Positions 7,408 through 16,186 of a stretch of 64,000 bases of DNA are shown here, one piece after another. The DNA comes from PKWO01 sp036384915. GTDB taxonomy: Bacteria; Pseudomonadota; Gammaproteobacteria; Burkholderiales; Burkholderiaceae_D. The DNA is taken from the NCBI GenBank assembly GCA_036384915.1, contig DASVLJ010000062.1, positions 1-64,000 on the forward strand, written 5' to 3'. The notes under the pieces are model-generated. The model saw only the letters and a program-made list of their open reading frames with translations, did no database searches and had not been told where the DNA came from. Position 1 is the stretch's first letter. The number at the start of each line of letters is the position of its first letter. Made by a program: the position numbers and the translations under genes.

Positions 7408-9018
7408 ATGAAACAAACGTTTTTGAAGGGGCTGATGGCGGCCGGGCTGCTGTTTGCCGCGCTCGGATTCTCGCAATTGGCTGCGGCAGACGATGCCAAG
7501 GCTCCTGCCAGCGCTCCGGCGGCTTCGGCTCCTGCCGCTTCGGCTCCTGCCGCTTCGGCGCCGGCTGCGGCTTCCGCACCGGCGGCGTCAGCGCCTGCGG
7601 CGGCATCGGCTTCGGCCAGCGCTTCGGCTCCGGCAGCCCCCGCTGCGGCAGCGCCCGCCGATGCTGCGGCAGCACCTGCTCCGACCGTCAATAAAGGTGA
7701 CACGGCCTGGATGATGGTATCGACGGCCTTCGTCATCCTGATGACGATCCCGGGCCTGGCATTGTTCTACGGCGGCCTGGTCCGCACCAAGAACATGCTG
7801 TCGATCCTGATGCAGGTGTTCATGATCTTCTCGCTGATCATCGTGCTCTGGTGCCTGTACGGCTACTCGTTCGCTTTCACCGAAGGCAATGCCATCATCG
7901 GCGGTACCGACCGGCTGTTCTTGAAGGACATCTACAATGCCGCCACCGGCGAATTCGCCAAGGCCGCAACGTTCTCCAAGGGCGTCGCCATTCCCGAGTA
8001 CGTCTACGTGGTGTTCCAGGCTACCTTCGCCGCCATCACTTGCGGCCTGATCATCGGCTCCTTTGCCGAGCGCGCCAAGTTCTCGGCCGTGTTGGCCTTC
8101 GTCGTCATTTGGTTCACGTTCTCGTATCTGCCGATCGCCCACATGGTCTGGTTCTGGACCGGCCCCGATGCGATCAAGGATTCGACGACTGCCGCGGTTG
8201 AATTGGCCAAGGGCGGCTGGCTGCAGCGCCAGGGCGCACTCGATTTCGCCGGCGGCACCGTGGTGCACATCAATGCCGCCGTGGCTGGCATCGTCGGCGC
8301 CTTCATGATCGGCAAGCGCGTCGGTTACGGCCGCGAATCGATGGCACCGCACTCGCTGACCATGACCATGATCGGCGCCTCGCTGCTGTGGATGGGCTGG
8401 TTCGGTTTCAACGCCGGTTCCGCGCTCGAAGCCGGTGACACGGCCGCCTTGGCCTTCGTCAATACCTTGCTGGCTACCGCTGCCGCCGCCCTGTCCTGGG
8501 TGTTCGGCGAATGGTTCCACAAGGGCAAGCCCTCGATGCTGGGCGGCGCATCCGGTGCGGTTGCCGGCTTGGTGGCGATCACCCCGGCTTGCGGTTTCGT
8601 CGGCCCGATGGGCGCCTTGGTCATCGGCCTGGCCGCCGGCCTGGTCTGCCTGTGGGGTGTGAACGGACTGAAGCGCCTGATCGGCGCGGACGATTCGCTC
8701 GACGTGTTCGGCGTGCACGGCGTGGGCGGTATCCTCGGTGCCCTGCTGACCGGCGTGTTCGCAGCGCCGGCACTGGGCGGCCAGGGCGTGTACGACTACG
8801 TGGCCAACAAGGCTGGCCTGCTCTCGTCGGGCTACTCGATCTTCGATCAATTGAAGATCCAGGGCACGGGTGTGCTTACGACGGTCATCTGGTCTGGCGT
8901 GGTATCGGTAATCGCCTACTGGATTGTCGACAAGACCATCGGCTTGCGTGTTGCGGAAGATGAAGAACGGGAGGGTCTGGATATTTCCAGCCATGGTGAA
9001 ACGGCGTATCATGCATAA
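7408..9018 (+). CDS. amtB: Ammonium transporter with a long Ala/Pro/Ser-rich N-terminal insert
   Basis: The product has 536 residues. Residues 1-26 form a signal-like helix, residues about 30-92 are an Ala/Pro/Ser repeat, and the Amt core follows from about 95 with eleven predicted membrane helices. Motifs such as TAWMMVSTAFVILMTIPGLALFYGGLVR, GASLLWMGWFGFNAGSAL and FGVHGVGGILGALLTGVF are typical. AmtB conducts NH3/NH4+ across the inner membrane and is closed by GlnK. ATG 7408 follows AAGGGAGA at good spacing. The repeat would place an extended flexible segment on the periplasmic side before the first core helix. Confidence 0.93.
   Translation: MKQTFLKGLMAAGLLFAALGFSQLAAADDAKAPASAPAASAPAASAPAASAPAAASAPAASAPAAASASASASAPAAPAAAAPADAAAAPAPTVNKGDTAWMMVSTAFVILMTIPGLALFYGGLVRTKNMLSILMQVFMIFSLIIVLWCLYGYSFAFTEGNAIIGGTDRLFLKDIYNAATGEFAKAATFSKGVAIPEYVYVVFQATFAAITCGLIIGSFAERAKFSAVLAFVVIWFTFSYLPIAHMVWFWTGPDAIKDSTTAAVELAKGGWLQRQGALDFAGGTVVHINAAVAGIVGAFMIGKRVGYGRESMAPHSLTMTMIGASLLWMGWFGFNAGSALEAGDTAALAFVNTLLATAAAALSWVFGEWFHKGKPSMLGGASGAVAGLVAITPACGFVGPMGALVIGLAAGLVCLWGVNGLKRLIGADDSLDVFGVHGVGGILGALLTGVFAAPALGGQGVYDYVANKAGLLSSGYSIFDQLKIQGTGVLTTVIWSGVVSVIAYWIVDKTIGLRVAEDEEREGLDISSHGETAYHA
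7497..7684 (+). repeat. Low-complexity tandem repeat inside amtB (PAASA units)
   Basis: Units close to GCTTCGGCTCCTGCC (15 bases, Ala-Ser-Ala-Pro-Ala) are repeated in tandem, first nearly exact and then degenerate. The repeat stays in frame, so changes in copy number would alter linker length without breaking the protein. Confidence 0.75.
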
Positions 9019-9065
9019 GTATTGATGCGGTAACCATCCCTGAGGCCCGTGCGAGCGGGTCTTCC

Positions 9066-9092
9066 AAGCGCTTCCTCGGAGGCGCTTTTTTT
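9066..9092 (+). terminator. Intrinsic terminator of the nlmA-glnK-amtB operon
   Basis: AAGCGCTTCC-TC-GGAGGCGCTT is a 10-bp stem with one G-U pair followed by a run of seven T, 47 bases after the amtB stop. Confidence 0.85.
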
Positions 9093-9350
9093 GTTTACCG
9101 CGGGACACCGCTTCCGCTTTAATTCCGACCTTTTGCCCATACCTGATCGCTTGTAAGCCGCTTGCATGAATCTGGGAGCGCTTGCTTCCCTGGCGCGAAA
9201 GTATGGTTCGGTGTTTTTGCGTGTTTTTGCGCGAATTTGCCGGCAAATCATGCGTTTTGCGTTTTTCGGGTGAGACAGGCCTTCGGCGCACTTGCGCGTT
9301 TCCCGTTAGAATTCTTCATACCTATCCGGCATCGTCATAAGGTTTTTACT

Positions 9351-10649
9351 ATGGTTCCCCACCTCACCACAGCCTTGAATGGTCCTCTCCTTGATTTGGA
9401 GAAGAAAATTCTCGGTGCCACTCCTGCCATCGAGCGCTGGTTCCGCCTGGAATGGCAGGAGCATACGCCGCCGTTTTACTGTTCGGTGGACTTGCGCAAT
9501 GCCGGCTTCAAGCTGGCCCCGGTCGATACCAATCTGTTCCCTGGCGGCTTCAACAATCTTGCGCCCGAAATGCTGCCGCTGGCGGTGCAGGCCGCTATGG
9601 CCGCCATCGAAAAATACTGCCCCGATGCGAGGAACCTGCTGTTGATTCCCGAGAGCCACTCGCGCAACCAGTTCTATCTGCAAAACGTGGCGCGTCTGAC
9701 GCAAATTTTCCGCCAGACCGGCTTGAACGTGCGCCTGGGCACGCTCTCGCCCGAGATCAAGAAGCCCACCACGGTGGAACTGCCGGACGGGAACACGATC
9801 GTGCTCGAACCGCTCGAACGTTCGAGCAATGGGCGCCGCTTGGGTTTGAAGAATTTCGACCCGTGCACCATCCTGTTGAACAACGACCTGTCGGCGGGCA
9901 TCCCGCAGGTGCTGGAGGGACTGAACGAGCAAAACGTGCTGCCGCCGCTCCATGCGGGCTGGGCCGTGCGGCGCAAGAGCAAGCACTTCGCGGCCTACGA
10001 TGAGGTGGTGAAGAAGTTCGCCAAATTGATTGAAGTCGACCCTTGGATGCTCAATCCCTATTTCGCCAAATGCGGCGAGATCGATTTCCAGGAGCGCACG
10101 GGCGAGGAATGCCTGGCATCGAACATCGATGCGCTGCTGGCCAAGATCCGCAAGAAATACAAGGAATACGGCATCAAGGAAAAGCCTTTTGTCGTCATCA
10201 AGGCCGATGCCGGCACCTATGGCATGGGCATCATGACGGTGCGCGACGCGGCCGAGGTGAAGGATTTGAACCGCAAGCAGCGCAACAAGATGTCGGTGGT
10301 GAAGGACGGCCTGGAAGTACACGACGTCATCATCCAGGAGGGCGTGCCGACTTTCGAGCATATCAATGAATCCGTGGCCGAACCTGTGGTCTATATGATA
10401 GACCGCTACGTGGTCGGCGGCTTCTACCGCGTGCATGAAGAGCGCGGCGTCGATGAAAACCTGAACGCGCCCGGGGCGCATTTCGTGCCGCTGGCCTTCG
10501 CCCAGCAACACGCTTTGCCCGACCTGCAAGCCAAACCCGGCACGGCCGCGCCGAACCGCTTCTACATGTACGGCGTGGTGGGACGCATGGCGCTGTTGGC
10601 GGCTTCGCTTGAATTGGAAAAGACCGACCCGAACCCGGAAGTTTACTAA
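9351..10649 (+). CDS. gshA: Glutamate-cysteine ligase (proteobacterial type)
   Basis: The product has 432 residues and matches the glutamate-cysteine ligase family found in beta- and some gamma-proteobacteria that differs from E. coli GshA; motifs include NLFPGGFNNL, ESHSRNQFYLQNVARL and FVVIKADAGTYGMGIMTV, the last resembling an ATP-grasp element. It makes gamma-glutamylcysteine from Glu, Cys and ATP, the first step of glutathione synthesis. ATG 9351 was chosen because AAGG lies 10 bases upstream and the product then starts like its family; the frame is open to 9162. It is followed 13 bases later by gshB. Confidence 0.85.
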   Translation: MVPHLTTALNGPLLDLEKKILGATPAIERWFRLEWQEHTPPFYCSVDLRNAGFKLAPVDTNLFPGGFNNLAPEMLPLAVQAAMAAIEKYCPDARNLLLIPESHSRNQFYLQNVARLTQIFRQTGLNVRLGTLSPEIKKPTTVELPDGNTIVLEPLERSSNGRRLGLKNFDPCTILLNNDLSAGIPQVLEGLNEQNVLPPLHAGWAVRRKSKHFAAYDEVVKKFAKLIEVDPWMLNPYFAKCGEIDFQERTGEECLASNIDALLAKIRKKYKEYGIKEKPFVVIKADAGTYGMGIMTVRDAAEVKDLNRKQRNKMSVVKDGLEVHDVIIQEGVPTFEHINESVAEPVVYMIDRYVVGGFYRVHEERGVDENLNAPGAHFVPLAFAQQHALPDLQAKPGTAAPNRFYMYGVVGRMALLAASLELEKTDPNPEVY

Positions 10650-10662
10650 GACCGGAGCACGC

Positions 10663-11598
10663 ATGAAGATTGCATTCCTGGCCGACCCGCTGTCCGGCTT
10701 CAAGACCTACAAGGATTCCACTTTCGCCATGATGGCCGAGGCATCGCGCCGCGGCTACCATGTCTTCGCCTTCGAACAAAAGGATATGGCGATCGAGGCG
10801 GGGCGGGTGGTGTCGGAAGTCAAGCGCATCGAATTGACGGGCGATCCGCATGACTGGTATCGCATCAAGGAAGTGCGCGCCGCCTACCTGAGCGAGTTCG
10901 ATGCCATCGTCATGCGCAAGGACCCGCCGTTCGACATGGAATACATCTATGCGACCTATTTGCTCGAGCTGGCCGAGTCGCAAGGCGCGCGGGTATTCAA
11001 CAAGCCGGCGGCGATCCGCAACCACAATGAAAAGCTGACCATTGCACAGTTCCCCGAATTTACCTCGCCCACCCTGGTGACGTCGGACGCGGCGCGCCTG
11101 CGCGCCTTCCATCGCGAGCACCAGGATGTCATCCTGAAGCCGCTCGACGGCATGGGCGGTACCGGCATTTTCCGCGTGACAGAAGACGGCATGAACCTCG
11201 GTTCCATCATCGAAACGCTGACCGCGAACGGCTCGCGCACGATCATGATCCAGCGTTACATCCCGGAAATCGTGGAAGGTGACAAGCGGGTGCTCTTGAT
11301 CGGCGGCAAGGTGGTGCCGTATTCGCTGGCGCGCATCCCGCAGGGCAATGAAGTGCGCGGCAACCTCGCTGCCGGCGGGCGCGGCGAGGCGCGGCCCTTG
11401 TCGGCGCGCGACCGCGCCATCGGCGAGGCACTGGCACCGCGTCTTCTGGAGCGCGGCTTGCTGCTCGTGGGCTTGGACGTGATCGGCGACTACTTGACCG
11501 AAGTCAACGTCACCAGCCCGACCTGCTTCCAGGAAATTGCCCAGCAAACCGGCTTTAGCGTGGCCGGCATGTTTATCGATGCCATCGAGAATTCATGA
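10663..11598 (+). CDS. gshB: Glutathione synthetase
   Basis: The product has 311 residues with the GshB N-terminal domain (MKIAFLADPLSGFKTYKDSTFAMM) and an ATP-grasp domain with KPLDGMGGTGIFR, the Gly-rich ATP loop, and the C-terminal LDVIGDYLTEVNVTSPT. It joins gamma-glutamylcysteine to Gly with ATP. The start is ATG 10663 after CCGGAG. It forms a unit with gshA (13-base gap). The PTS genes follow after 84 bases with a short GGTGC/GCACC hairpin (11644-11658) between them. Confidence 0.93.
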   Translation: MKIAFLADPLSGFKTYKDSTFAMMAEASRRGYHVFAFEQKDMAIEAGRVVSEVKRIELTGDPHDWYRIKEVRAAYLSEFDAIVMRKDPPFDMEYIYATYLLELAESQGARVFNKPAAIRNHNEKLTIAQFPEFTSPTLVTSDAARLRAFHREHQDVILKPLDGMGGTGIFRVTEDGMNLGSIIETLTANGSRTIMIQRYIPEIVEGDKRVLLIGGKVVPYSLARIPQGNEVRGNLAAGGRGEARPLSARDRAIGEALAPRLLERGLLLVGLDVIGDYLTEVNVTSPTCFQEIAQQTGFSVAGMFIDAIENS

Positions 11599-11682
11599 AA
11601 GCCGGCTACCATATGGGGAAATGTGCCAGAATAGGCCCGATTTTGGTGCTCCGCACCATCGCCTTTTCTGACTGAAACGATC

Positions 11683-12090
11683 ATGGTTGGTATATTGCTT
11701 CTGACTCATGCGCCGCTGGGCGACGCATTCATCGCCGCGGCGACGCATGTCTTCCGCGGGCGCCCGGAGCGGCTCGAGGCGGTCGACGTTTGCGCCGACC
11801 AGGATACTAATGAAGTCAAGAGTGCGGCCGCCGAAGCGATCAAGCGTCTTGACGACGGCAGCGGCGTGCTCGTGATCACCGACGTGATGGGCGGTACGCC
11901 GTCCAATTGCACGCTGTCGCTGGCGGTGCCGGGCTCGGTCGAGATCATTGCCGGCATCAGCCTGCCCATGCTTTTGCGTGCGTTGACGTACCGGCATGAT
12001 ACGCTCGACGTGGTGGTGGAGATGGCGCTGGCGGGCGGGCAAAATGGCGCTGTGAAGGTGGACAACAGAGTACGTTTGTCGCCGCATTAA
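11683..12090 (+). CDS. PTS EIIA component, mannose/fructose (EIIA-Man) type
   Basis: The product has 135 residues with the EIIA-Man fold. His9 in GILLLTHAPLGDAF is the expected phosphorylation site, and DVMGGTPSN is a family signature. No EIIB or membrane EIIC gene is near, so as in other betaproteobacteria this is probably a regulatory phosphate acceptor and not a sugar importer. It is 21 bases upstream of ptsH. Confidence 0.88.
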   Translation: MVGILLLTHAPLGDAFIAAATHVFRGRPERLEAVDVCADQDTNEVKSAAAEAIKRLDDGSGVLVITDVMGGTPSNCTLSLAVPGSVEIIAGISLPMLLRALTYRHDTLDVVVEMALAGGQNGAVKVDNRVRLSPH

Positions 12091-12111
12091 CGAAAATAAA
12101 CAGGGACAGGA

Positions 12112-12381
12112 ATGATCGAACAGGAAATCGAAATCGTCAACAAGCTGGGCCTCCACGCGCGCGCTTCCGCCAAGCTGACTCAGCTTGCGGCCAAGTACAA
12201 GTGCGACGTCTGGATGTCGCGCAACACGCGCCGCGTCAATGCCAAGTCCATCATGGGCGTGATGATGCTGGCGGCAGGCAAGGGCTCCAAGGTCAAGCTT
12301 GAGACCGATGGCGCGGATGAAAAAGAATGCTTCGACGCGCTCGTTCAACTCATAGCGGACAAGTTCGGCGAAGGCGAATAA
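12112..12381 (+). CDS. ptsH: Phosphocarrier protein HPr
   Basis: The product has 89 residues. His15 (KLGLHARAS) accepts phosphate from EI, and Ser46 (NAKSIMGVM) is the site used by HPr kinase/phosphorylase in bacteria that have it. The start has AGGGACAGGA upstream. It is the middle gene of the EIIA-HPr-EI unit. Confidence 0.95.
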   Translation: MIEQEIEIVNKLGLHARASAKLTQLAAKYKCDVWMSRNTRRVNAKSIMGVMMLAAGKGSKVKLETDGADEKECFDALVQLIADKFGEGE

Positions 12382-12394
12382 ACAGCACACCTAC

Positions 12395-14140
12395 ATGGCA
12401 TCTTTCACGCTACACGGCATCGCAGTATCACGCGGCATCGCCATTGGGCGGGCGCATCTTCTCGCTCCCGCCGCGCTCGACGTCAAGCATTACCTCATCA
12501 GCGAAGAACAGGTTGAAGCCGAGGTCTACCGCCTGCAGCACGCCATCGTGACCGTGCACAAGGAGTTGCAGACCATCTGGAACGACCTGCCCAAGGATTC
12601 GCCGGCCGAGATCGGGGCCTTCATCGACGTGCATGCGCTGATCCTGTCCGACCCGATGATTTCCGACGTGCCGCTCGAGATCATCCGCACGCGCCACTAC
12701 AACGCCGAATGGGCGTTGGTGACGCAGATCGACGAGCTTTCGGCCCAGTTCGACGAAGTGGAAGATTCTTACCTGCGCGAACGCAAGGCCGACATCCAGC
12801 AAGTCGGCGAGCGCGTCTTGAAGGTGTTGACCGGCACGGCCAGTTCGCTGCCGGCGCCGGGCGATGCCGCCGCCGCGCAGATGATCGTGGTGGCGCACGA
12901 TATCTCGCCGGCCGACATGCTGCAATTCCGCGACCGTGCCTTCTCCGGTTTCGTCACCGACGTGGGCGGGCAAAACTCGCACACCGCCATCGTGGCGCGC
13001 AGCCTCGACATTCCGGCGGCGGTCGGCATGTACAACGCCTCGACCATGATCGAGCAGGACGACTGGATCATCATCGACGGCGATGCCGGCGTGGTGATCG
13101 TCGATCCCTCGCCGCTGGTCTTGACGCAATATCGCGAACGCCAGGCGGCGCAGCAGCGCGACAAGAAAAAGCTCGGCAAGCTGAAGAAGATGCCGGCCGT
13201 CACGCGCGACGGCGTCGAGGTCAGTCTGCTGGCCAACATCGAATTCCCCGAGGATTGCGTCGGTGCGATGGATGCCGGCGCGGTCGGCGTCGGCCTGTTC
13301 CGTTCCGAATTCCTGTTCATGGGCCGCGTGGGCCATGCCAACAAACTGCCTTCCGAGGAAGAGCAATTCGAGTCCTACAAGAAGGCCGTGCTGGCGATGA
13401 AGGGCCGGCCCGTGACGATACGTACGCTCGACATCGGCGCCGACAAGCCGCTCGATGCCGCCGAGCAGACGGCGCTGAACCCTGCGCTCGGCTTGCGCGC
13501 GATCCGCTACTGCCTGGCCGAGCCGCAATTGTTCCTGACCCAGTTGCGCGCCATCTTGCGCGCTTCGGCTTACGGCCCGGTCAAACTCCTGATCCCCATG
13601 CTGGCGCATGCCTTCGAGATCGACCAGAGCCTGTCGCTGATCGACCAGGCCAAGGCGCAATTGCGCGAGGCCGGACACAAGTTCGATGCCGCAATCCCGA
13701 TCGGGGCGATGATCGAAATCCCCGCCGCGGCGCTGACGCTGCCGCTGTTCATCAAGCGGCTCGATTTCCTGTCCATCGGCACCAATGACTTGATCCAGTA
13801 CACGTTGGCGATCGACCGGGTCGACCACGAAGTGGCGCACCTGTACAACCCGCTGCATCCGGCCGTGCTGCACCTGTTGGCGCTTACCATACAGACCGGC
13901 GCCAAGGCCGGTATCCCGGTCTCGGTGTGCGGCGAAATGGCGGGCGACCCGAAATGGACGCGTCTTTTGCTCGGCATGGGCTTGCGTGAATTTTCGATGC
14001 AGGCGACCCAACTGTTGGCGGTCAAGCAGGAAGTGCTCAACTGCGACCTGGGCAAGCTGAAGCCCAAGACGGCGAAGATTTTGCGTACCTACGAGACGGC
14101 TGCCATTGATCGCGAGATGGAGCAGCTACGGCAACTGTAG
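12395..14140 (+). CDS. ptsI: PTS Enzyme I (phosphoenolpyruvate-protein phosphotransferase)
   Basis: The product has 581 residues, normal for EI. It has the HPr-binding N-domain, active His196 in GGQNSHTAIVARSLDIPA, and the PEP-binding barrel with GAVGVGLFRSEFLFM, DIGADKPL and the Cys-containing SVCGEMAGDP. It transfers phosphate from PEP to HPr. With EIIA and HPr but no membrane component nearby, the chain probably signals energy state. The gene ends 58 bases before the metX riboswitch. Confidence 0.95.
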   Translation: MASFTLHGIAVSRGIAIGRAHLLAPAALDVKHYLISEEQVEAEVYRLQHAIVTVHKELQTIWNDLPKDSPAEIGAFIDVHALILSDPMISDVPLEIIRTRHYNAEWALVTQIDELSAQFDEVEDSYLRERKADIQQVGERVLKVLTGTASSLPAPGDAAAAQMIVVAHDISPADMLQFRDRAFSGFVTDVGGQNSHTAIVARSLDIPAAVGMYNASTMIEQDDWIIIDGDAGVVIVDPSPLVLTQYRERQAAQQRDKKKLGKLKKMPAVTRDGVEVSLLANIEFPEDCVGAMDAGAVGVGLFRSEFLFMGRVGHANKLPSEEEQFESYKKAVLAMKGRPVTIRTLDIGADKPLDAAEQTALNPALGLRAIRYCLAEPQLFLTQLRAILRASAYGPVKLLIPMLAHAFEIDQSLSLIDQAKAQLREAGHKFDAAIPIGAMIEIPAAALTLPLFIKRLDFLSIGTNDLIQYTLAIDRVDHEVAHLYNPLHPAVLHLLALTIQTGAKAGIPVSVCGEMAGDPKWTRLLLGMGLREFSMQATQLLAVKQEVLNCDLGKLKPKTAKILRTYETAAIDREMEQLRQL

Positions 14141-14198
14141 CAACTGTAATCGCTGCTTGATTTGACGCCTCCGCCGGGAATCGCGTATCCTATGGCCA

Positions 14199-14286
14199 TT
14201 GCGCCGATTTGATCGGCCCCGGTATCCGGGGTTTCAGCTTGCGGGCGCAAGGAACCGAGCGTTCCGGAATAAATACGGCTAAAGCG
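14199..14286 (+). promoter_or_regulatory. SAM-II-like riboswitch upstream of metX
   Basis: P1 pairs TTGCGCC (14199-14205) with GGCGCAA (14244-14250), 7 perfect base pairs. The loop starts GATTTG, and after P1 comes AATAAATACGGCTAAAGC, matching the conserved L1 and 3' segments of the SAM-II (metA/SAM-alpha) aptamer. Two extra hairpins are inserted: CCCCGG-TAT-CCGGGG (14217-14231) and GGAAC-CGAGC-GTTCC (14251-14265). GCTT (14237-14240) can pair with AAGC (14282-14285), a possible pseudoknot. It senses S-adenosylmethionine to switch off homoserine acylation. Assignment is by eye against remembered consensus. Confidence 0.7.
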
Positions 14287-14302
14287 TGCGTGCAAGACTG
14301 AC

Positions 14303-14328
14303 CGTCATTTAGCCCCGTCATTTAGCCC
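14303..14328 (+). repeat. Perfect tandem 13-bp repeat between riboswitch and terminator
   Basis: CGTCATTTAGCCC occurs twice head to tail (14303-14315 and 14316-14328). Each copy contains TTTAGCC, the exact complement of GGCTAAA (14277-14283) in the aptamer 3' segment. The second copy overlaps the left arm of the terminator, so it can act as antiterminator partner. Confidence 0.8.
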
Positions 14329-14359
14329 GAGAAGCGTCGCTCTCGGGCTTTTTGTTTTT
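14324..14359 (+). terminator. Attenuator terminator of metXW
   Basis: AGCCCGAGA (14324-14332) pairs with TCTCGGGCT (14341-14349), a perfect 9-bp stem, followed by TTTTGTTTTT. It lies 25 bases before the metX start and after the riboswitch, so it would end transcription when SAM is bound. It could also end read-through from ptsI. Confidence 0.88.
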
Positions 14360-14383
14360 GTGCGCCATCGTTATAGAAAAACC

Positions 14384-15529
14384 ATGTCTTCTCTTGGAAT
14401 CGTCAGCCCGCAGACCATGCATTTCGCGGCGCCCCTGCCCCTGCAAAGCGGCGCCAGCATACGCGACTACACGCTGACTTACGAAACCTATGGCACCCTC
14501 AATGCCGAGCGTTCCAATGCCGTGCTGGTATGCCATGCCTTGAATGCCTCGCATCACGTGGCGGGCCGGTACGACGAAAACGATCCTAAAACCGCCGGCT
14601 GGTGGGACAACATGGTCGGCCCGGGCAAGCCGCTCGATACCGGGCGCTTCTTCGTCGTCGGCGTCAACAATCTCGGCTCCTGCTTCGGCACCACCGGGCC
14701 GATGCACGCCAACCCCGACACCGGCAAGCCTTACGGCGCATCCTTTCCCGTGGTGACGGTGGAAGACTGGGTCGATGCGCAGGCGCGTCTGGCCGACCGA
14801 TTGGGCATCGAGCAATTCGCCGCCGTCATGGGCGGTTCGCTGGGCGGCATGCAGGCGCTGGCCTGGAGCATGCGCTATCCCGACAGGCTGCGCCATTGCA
14901 TCGTCATCGCATCGACGGCCAAGCTGTCGGCGCAAAACATCGCTTTCAACGACGTGGCGCGCCAAGCCATCCTGACCGATCCCGATTACCATGGCGGCAA
15001 TTTCTACGCGCACGGTGTCGTTCCGAAAAGCGGCCTGCGCGTGGCGCGCATGGTCGGGCACATCACCTATCTGTCCGACGACGACATGGCCGAGAAATTC
15101 GGCCGCGAACTGCGCGAAGGAAAATACCAATTCGGCTTCGGCGTCGATTTCGAAATCGAATCCTATCTGCGCTATCAGGGTGACAAGTTTTCCGAATACT
15201 TTGACGCCAACACCTATCTGTTGATCACCAAAGCGCTCGACTACTTTGACCCGGCGCGCGAATTCGGCGGCGATCTGTCCAAGGCGCTGGCCGCGACCAA
15301 GGCGCAATTCCTGCTCGCCTCGTTCACCACCGATTGGCGCTTCTCGCCGGAACGCAGCCGCGAAATCGTGCAAGCCTTGCTGAAGAACCGCCGCCGCGTG
15401 TCCTATGCCGAGATCGATGCGCCGCACGGGCACGATGCCTTCCTGCTCGACGATCCGCGCTACATGAACGTGGTGCGCGCCTACTACGACCGCGTCTGGG
15501 CCGAAACGAATCAAAAGGTGGCCTCATGA
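14384..15529 (+). CDS. metX: Homoserine O-acyltransferase (acetyltransferase family)
   Basis: The product has 381 residues, an alpha/beta hydrolase fold. The nucleophile Ser lies in AVMGGSLGGMQALAW; the C-terminal DAPHGHDAFLLD holds the catalytic His. It acylates L-homoserine for methionine synthesis; members of this family in proteobacteria use acetyl-CoA or succinyl-CoA, which cannot be read here. ATG 14384 follows the terminator. The stop overlaps metW by four bases (ATGA), and the SAM-II-like leader indicates feedback control by SAM. Confidence 0.92.
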   Translation: MSSLGIVSPQTMHFAAPLPLQSGASIRDYTLTYETYGTLNAERSNAVLVCHALNASHHVAGRYDENDPKTAGWWDNMVGPGKPLDTGRFFVVGVNNLGSCFGTTGPMHANPDTGKPYGASFPVVTVEDWVDAQARLADRLGIEQFAAVMGGSLGGMQALAWSMRYPDRLRHCIVIASTAKLSAQNIAFNDVARQAILTDPDYHGGNFYAHGVVPKSGLRVARMVGHITYLSDDDMAEKFGRELREGKYQFGFGVDFEIESYLRYQGDKFSEYFDANTYLLITKALDYFDPAREFGGDLSKALAATKAQFLLASFTTDWRFSPERSREIVQALLKNRRRVSYAEIDAPHGHDAFLLDDPRYMNVVRAYYDRVWAETNQKVAS

Positions 15530-16128
15530 ATTTCGCCCAACTCCAGGCCCAGCGGCCCGACTTGGCCTTCATCGCGCATTGGATTGCGCCGTCTGCGCAC
15601 GTGCTCGATCTGGGCTGCGGCGATGGCGTCATGCTTGACTACCTGCAAAGCGACAAGCGATGCAGCGGCTACGGCATCGAGATCGACGACGATCAAATCC
15701 CGAAGTGCGTATCGCGCGGCGTGGCCGTGATCCAGCAAGACGTGCAATCCGGATTGGCCATGCTGTCCGACAATGCTTTCGACACGGTGCTGTGCCTGTC
15801 GGCGCTGCAGATGATGAAAAACGTCGAAGACGTGCTGCGCGAAATCGCCCGCGTGGGGCGCGAAGCCATTGTCTCCTTCCCCAACTTCGCCTATTGGCCG
15901 CACCGCGTGGCCTTGCTGCGCGGCCGCATGCCGGTCTCGAAATCGCTGCCCTATCAATGGTACGATACGCCGAACTTGCGCTGCGCCACGATCAAGGATT
16001 TCGAGGCGCTGGCCAATGAGGTCGGGTTGGATGTGCTGGAATGCGTGGCGCTGACCGATGGCGCGCCGGTTAACTGGCTGCCGAATTGGCGTGGTAGCTT
16101 GGCTGTGTTTCGATTGAAGAAAAAGTGA
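15526..16128 (+). CDS. metW: Methionine biosynthesis protein MetW (methyltransferase-like)
   Basis: The product has 200 residues. VLDLGCGDGVMLDYL is motif I of class I SAM-dependent methyltransferases, and FPNFAYWPHRVALLRGRMPVS is typical of MetW. MetW accompanies MetX in many proteobacteria and is needed for its activity in some; the exact reaction is not settled. It overlaps metX and belongs to the same riboswitch-controlled unit. Confidence 0.93.
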   Translation: MNFAQLQAQRPDLAFIAHWIAPSAHVLDLGCGDGVMLDYLQSDKRCSGYGIEIDDDQIPKCVSRGVAVIQQDVQSGLAMLSDNAFDTVLCLSALQMMKNVEDVLREIARVGREAIVSFPNFAYWPHRVALLRGRMPVSKSLPYQWYDTPNLRCATIKDFEALANEVGLDVLECVALTDGAPVNWLPNWRGSLAVFRLKKK

Positions 16129-16186
16129 TGGTTTATCTTTATTTGCGAAAGCTGGCGTGTTTCGGCGCAGTCATGATCGGTTAGCG

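Noticed and set aside
7497..7684. CRISPR-like array within amtB
   Set aside because: Units are contiguous, 15 bases long and in frame, so they are a coding repeat.
7588..9291. Long minus-strand open frame opposite amtB
   Set aside because: It mirrors the GC-rich third positions of amtB, has Arg/His/Gln-rich composition and no family motif.
12428..14011. Long minus-strand open frame opposite ptsI
   Set aside because: Same cause as opposite amtB: antisense shadow of a GC-rich gene whose plus-strand product is certain.
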